From positions 1 to 20,421 of the IMG/VR virus record IMGVR_UViG_3300025769_007585: a DNA stretch of 20,421 bases; one strand, written 5' to 3'. Positions 20,229-20,421 of the stretch are shown piece after piece; the first letter of the stretch is position 1, and each line of letters begins with the position of its first letter. Origin of the DNA: a virus. The notes below the pieces were generated by a model. It made no database searches, was not told the DNA's origin, and saw only the letters and a program-made list of their open reading frames with translations. The position numbers and the translations under genes were made by a program.

Positions 20229-20421
20229 GTGTATATCTTTAATATGAATCGTAATAAATGTTTCGTCTCCTATTTCCTTGACTGAGACATTCTTTACAAC
20301 ACTGTCAATAATCTCGGTTACACCTTTGACAGTTTTCTCTGTAATGCCGTAGCGTTTTAGAATATCGTCAACAAAATTATCAACAAATCCTGTAGATACA
20401 GGCTCGCCTCTTGGCGGCTCT
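20211..20421 (-). CDS. Partial hypothetical protein (C-terminal 69-70 residues)
   Basis: An open frame enters from the right edge and ends at TAA 20211-20213. The visible part reads EPPRGEPVSTGFVDNFVNDI, then LKRYGITEKTVKGVTEIIDS, then a strand-like end with FITIHIKDIHFKFKK. Helices with basic and hydrophobic spacing are followed by two likely beta strands. The start is outside the window and I recognise no family. It is probably cotranscribed with the virion gene, from which it is separated by 36 bases. Confidence 0.65.
   Translation of the reverse strand, partial: EPPRGEPVSTGFVDNFVDDILKRYGITEKTVKGVTEIIDSVVKNVSVKEIGDETFITIHIKDIHFKFKK

Overview
The window looks like part of a tailed double-stranded DNA bacteriophage genome (Caudoviricetes) or of a closely related element. 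It is AT-rich, and every gene I can support lies on the minus strand. Genes abut or overlap by a few bases, mostly behind purine-rich Shine-Dalgarno sites, and the content is a virulent-phage replication and recombination set. I see no rRNA, tRNA, integrase, transposase or CRISPR array. The host cannot be named from this sequence. Low GC and the combination of PhoH, UvsX/RecA, DnaB, DnaG-type primase, a Pol III alpha-type polymerase and many small unknown proteins resemble uncultured aquatic phages, but that is an inference.

In transcription order (right to left): the far right holds the C-terminal end of an unknown protein, a 403-residue probable virion protein (18963-20174) and a PhoH-type ATPase (18266-18952). 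A 345-base gap follows (17921-18265) with alternative hairpins, a possible 42-residue membrane microprotein and the best sigma70-like promoter in the window. From there a gene array runs unbroken to the left edge: an FmdB-type zinc ribbon protein, five small unknown proteins, a RecA/UvsX-like recombinase, an exostosin-like glycosyltransferase, a DUF559/Vsr-like nuclease, a possible recombination mediator, a coiled-coil/zinc-ribbon protein, replicative helicase, primase, dNMP kinase, a RecB/Cas4-type nuclease, a small zinc protein and the N-terminal half of DNA polymerase III alpha.

The most notable feature is that the polymerase is split. The PHP and palm part (6072-7664) and the fingers/HhH/OB part (2418-3998) are separate genes, co-linear but about 2.1 kb apart. 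The break falls in a variable linker just after the third catalytic aspartate. Five genes lie between the halves: a 74-residue unknown, an unlisted-size 46-residue lipoprotein-like peptide, a DEDDh 3'-5' exonuclease (a natural proofreading partner, since the polymerase PHP metal site looks degenerate), a formyltransferase and a DUF4254-like protein. No intein remnant is visible. Downstream come an SSB-like protein, a large glycosyltransferase with an inserted zinc ribbon and a partial SAM-dependent methyltransferase.

Taken together the array encodes most of a replisome (helicase, primase, polymerase, exonuclease, SSB-like protein), recombination functions and nucleotide supply. Sugar- or one-carbon-transfer enzymes (two glycosyltransferases, a formyltransferase, a methyltransferase and a DUF4254-like protein) are mixed among them. 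Their substrate cannot be read from the sequence: it could be phage DNA, a virion glycan or a host surface glycan.
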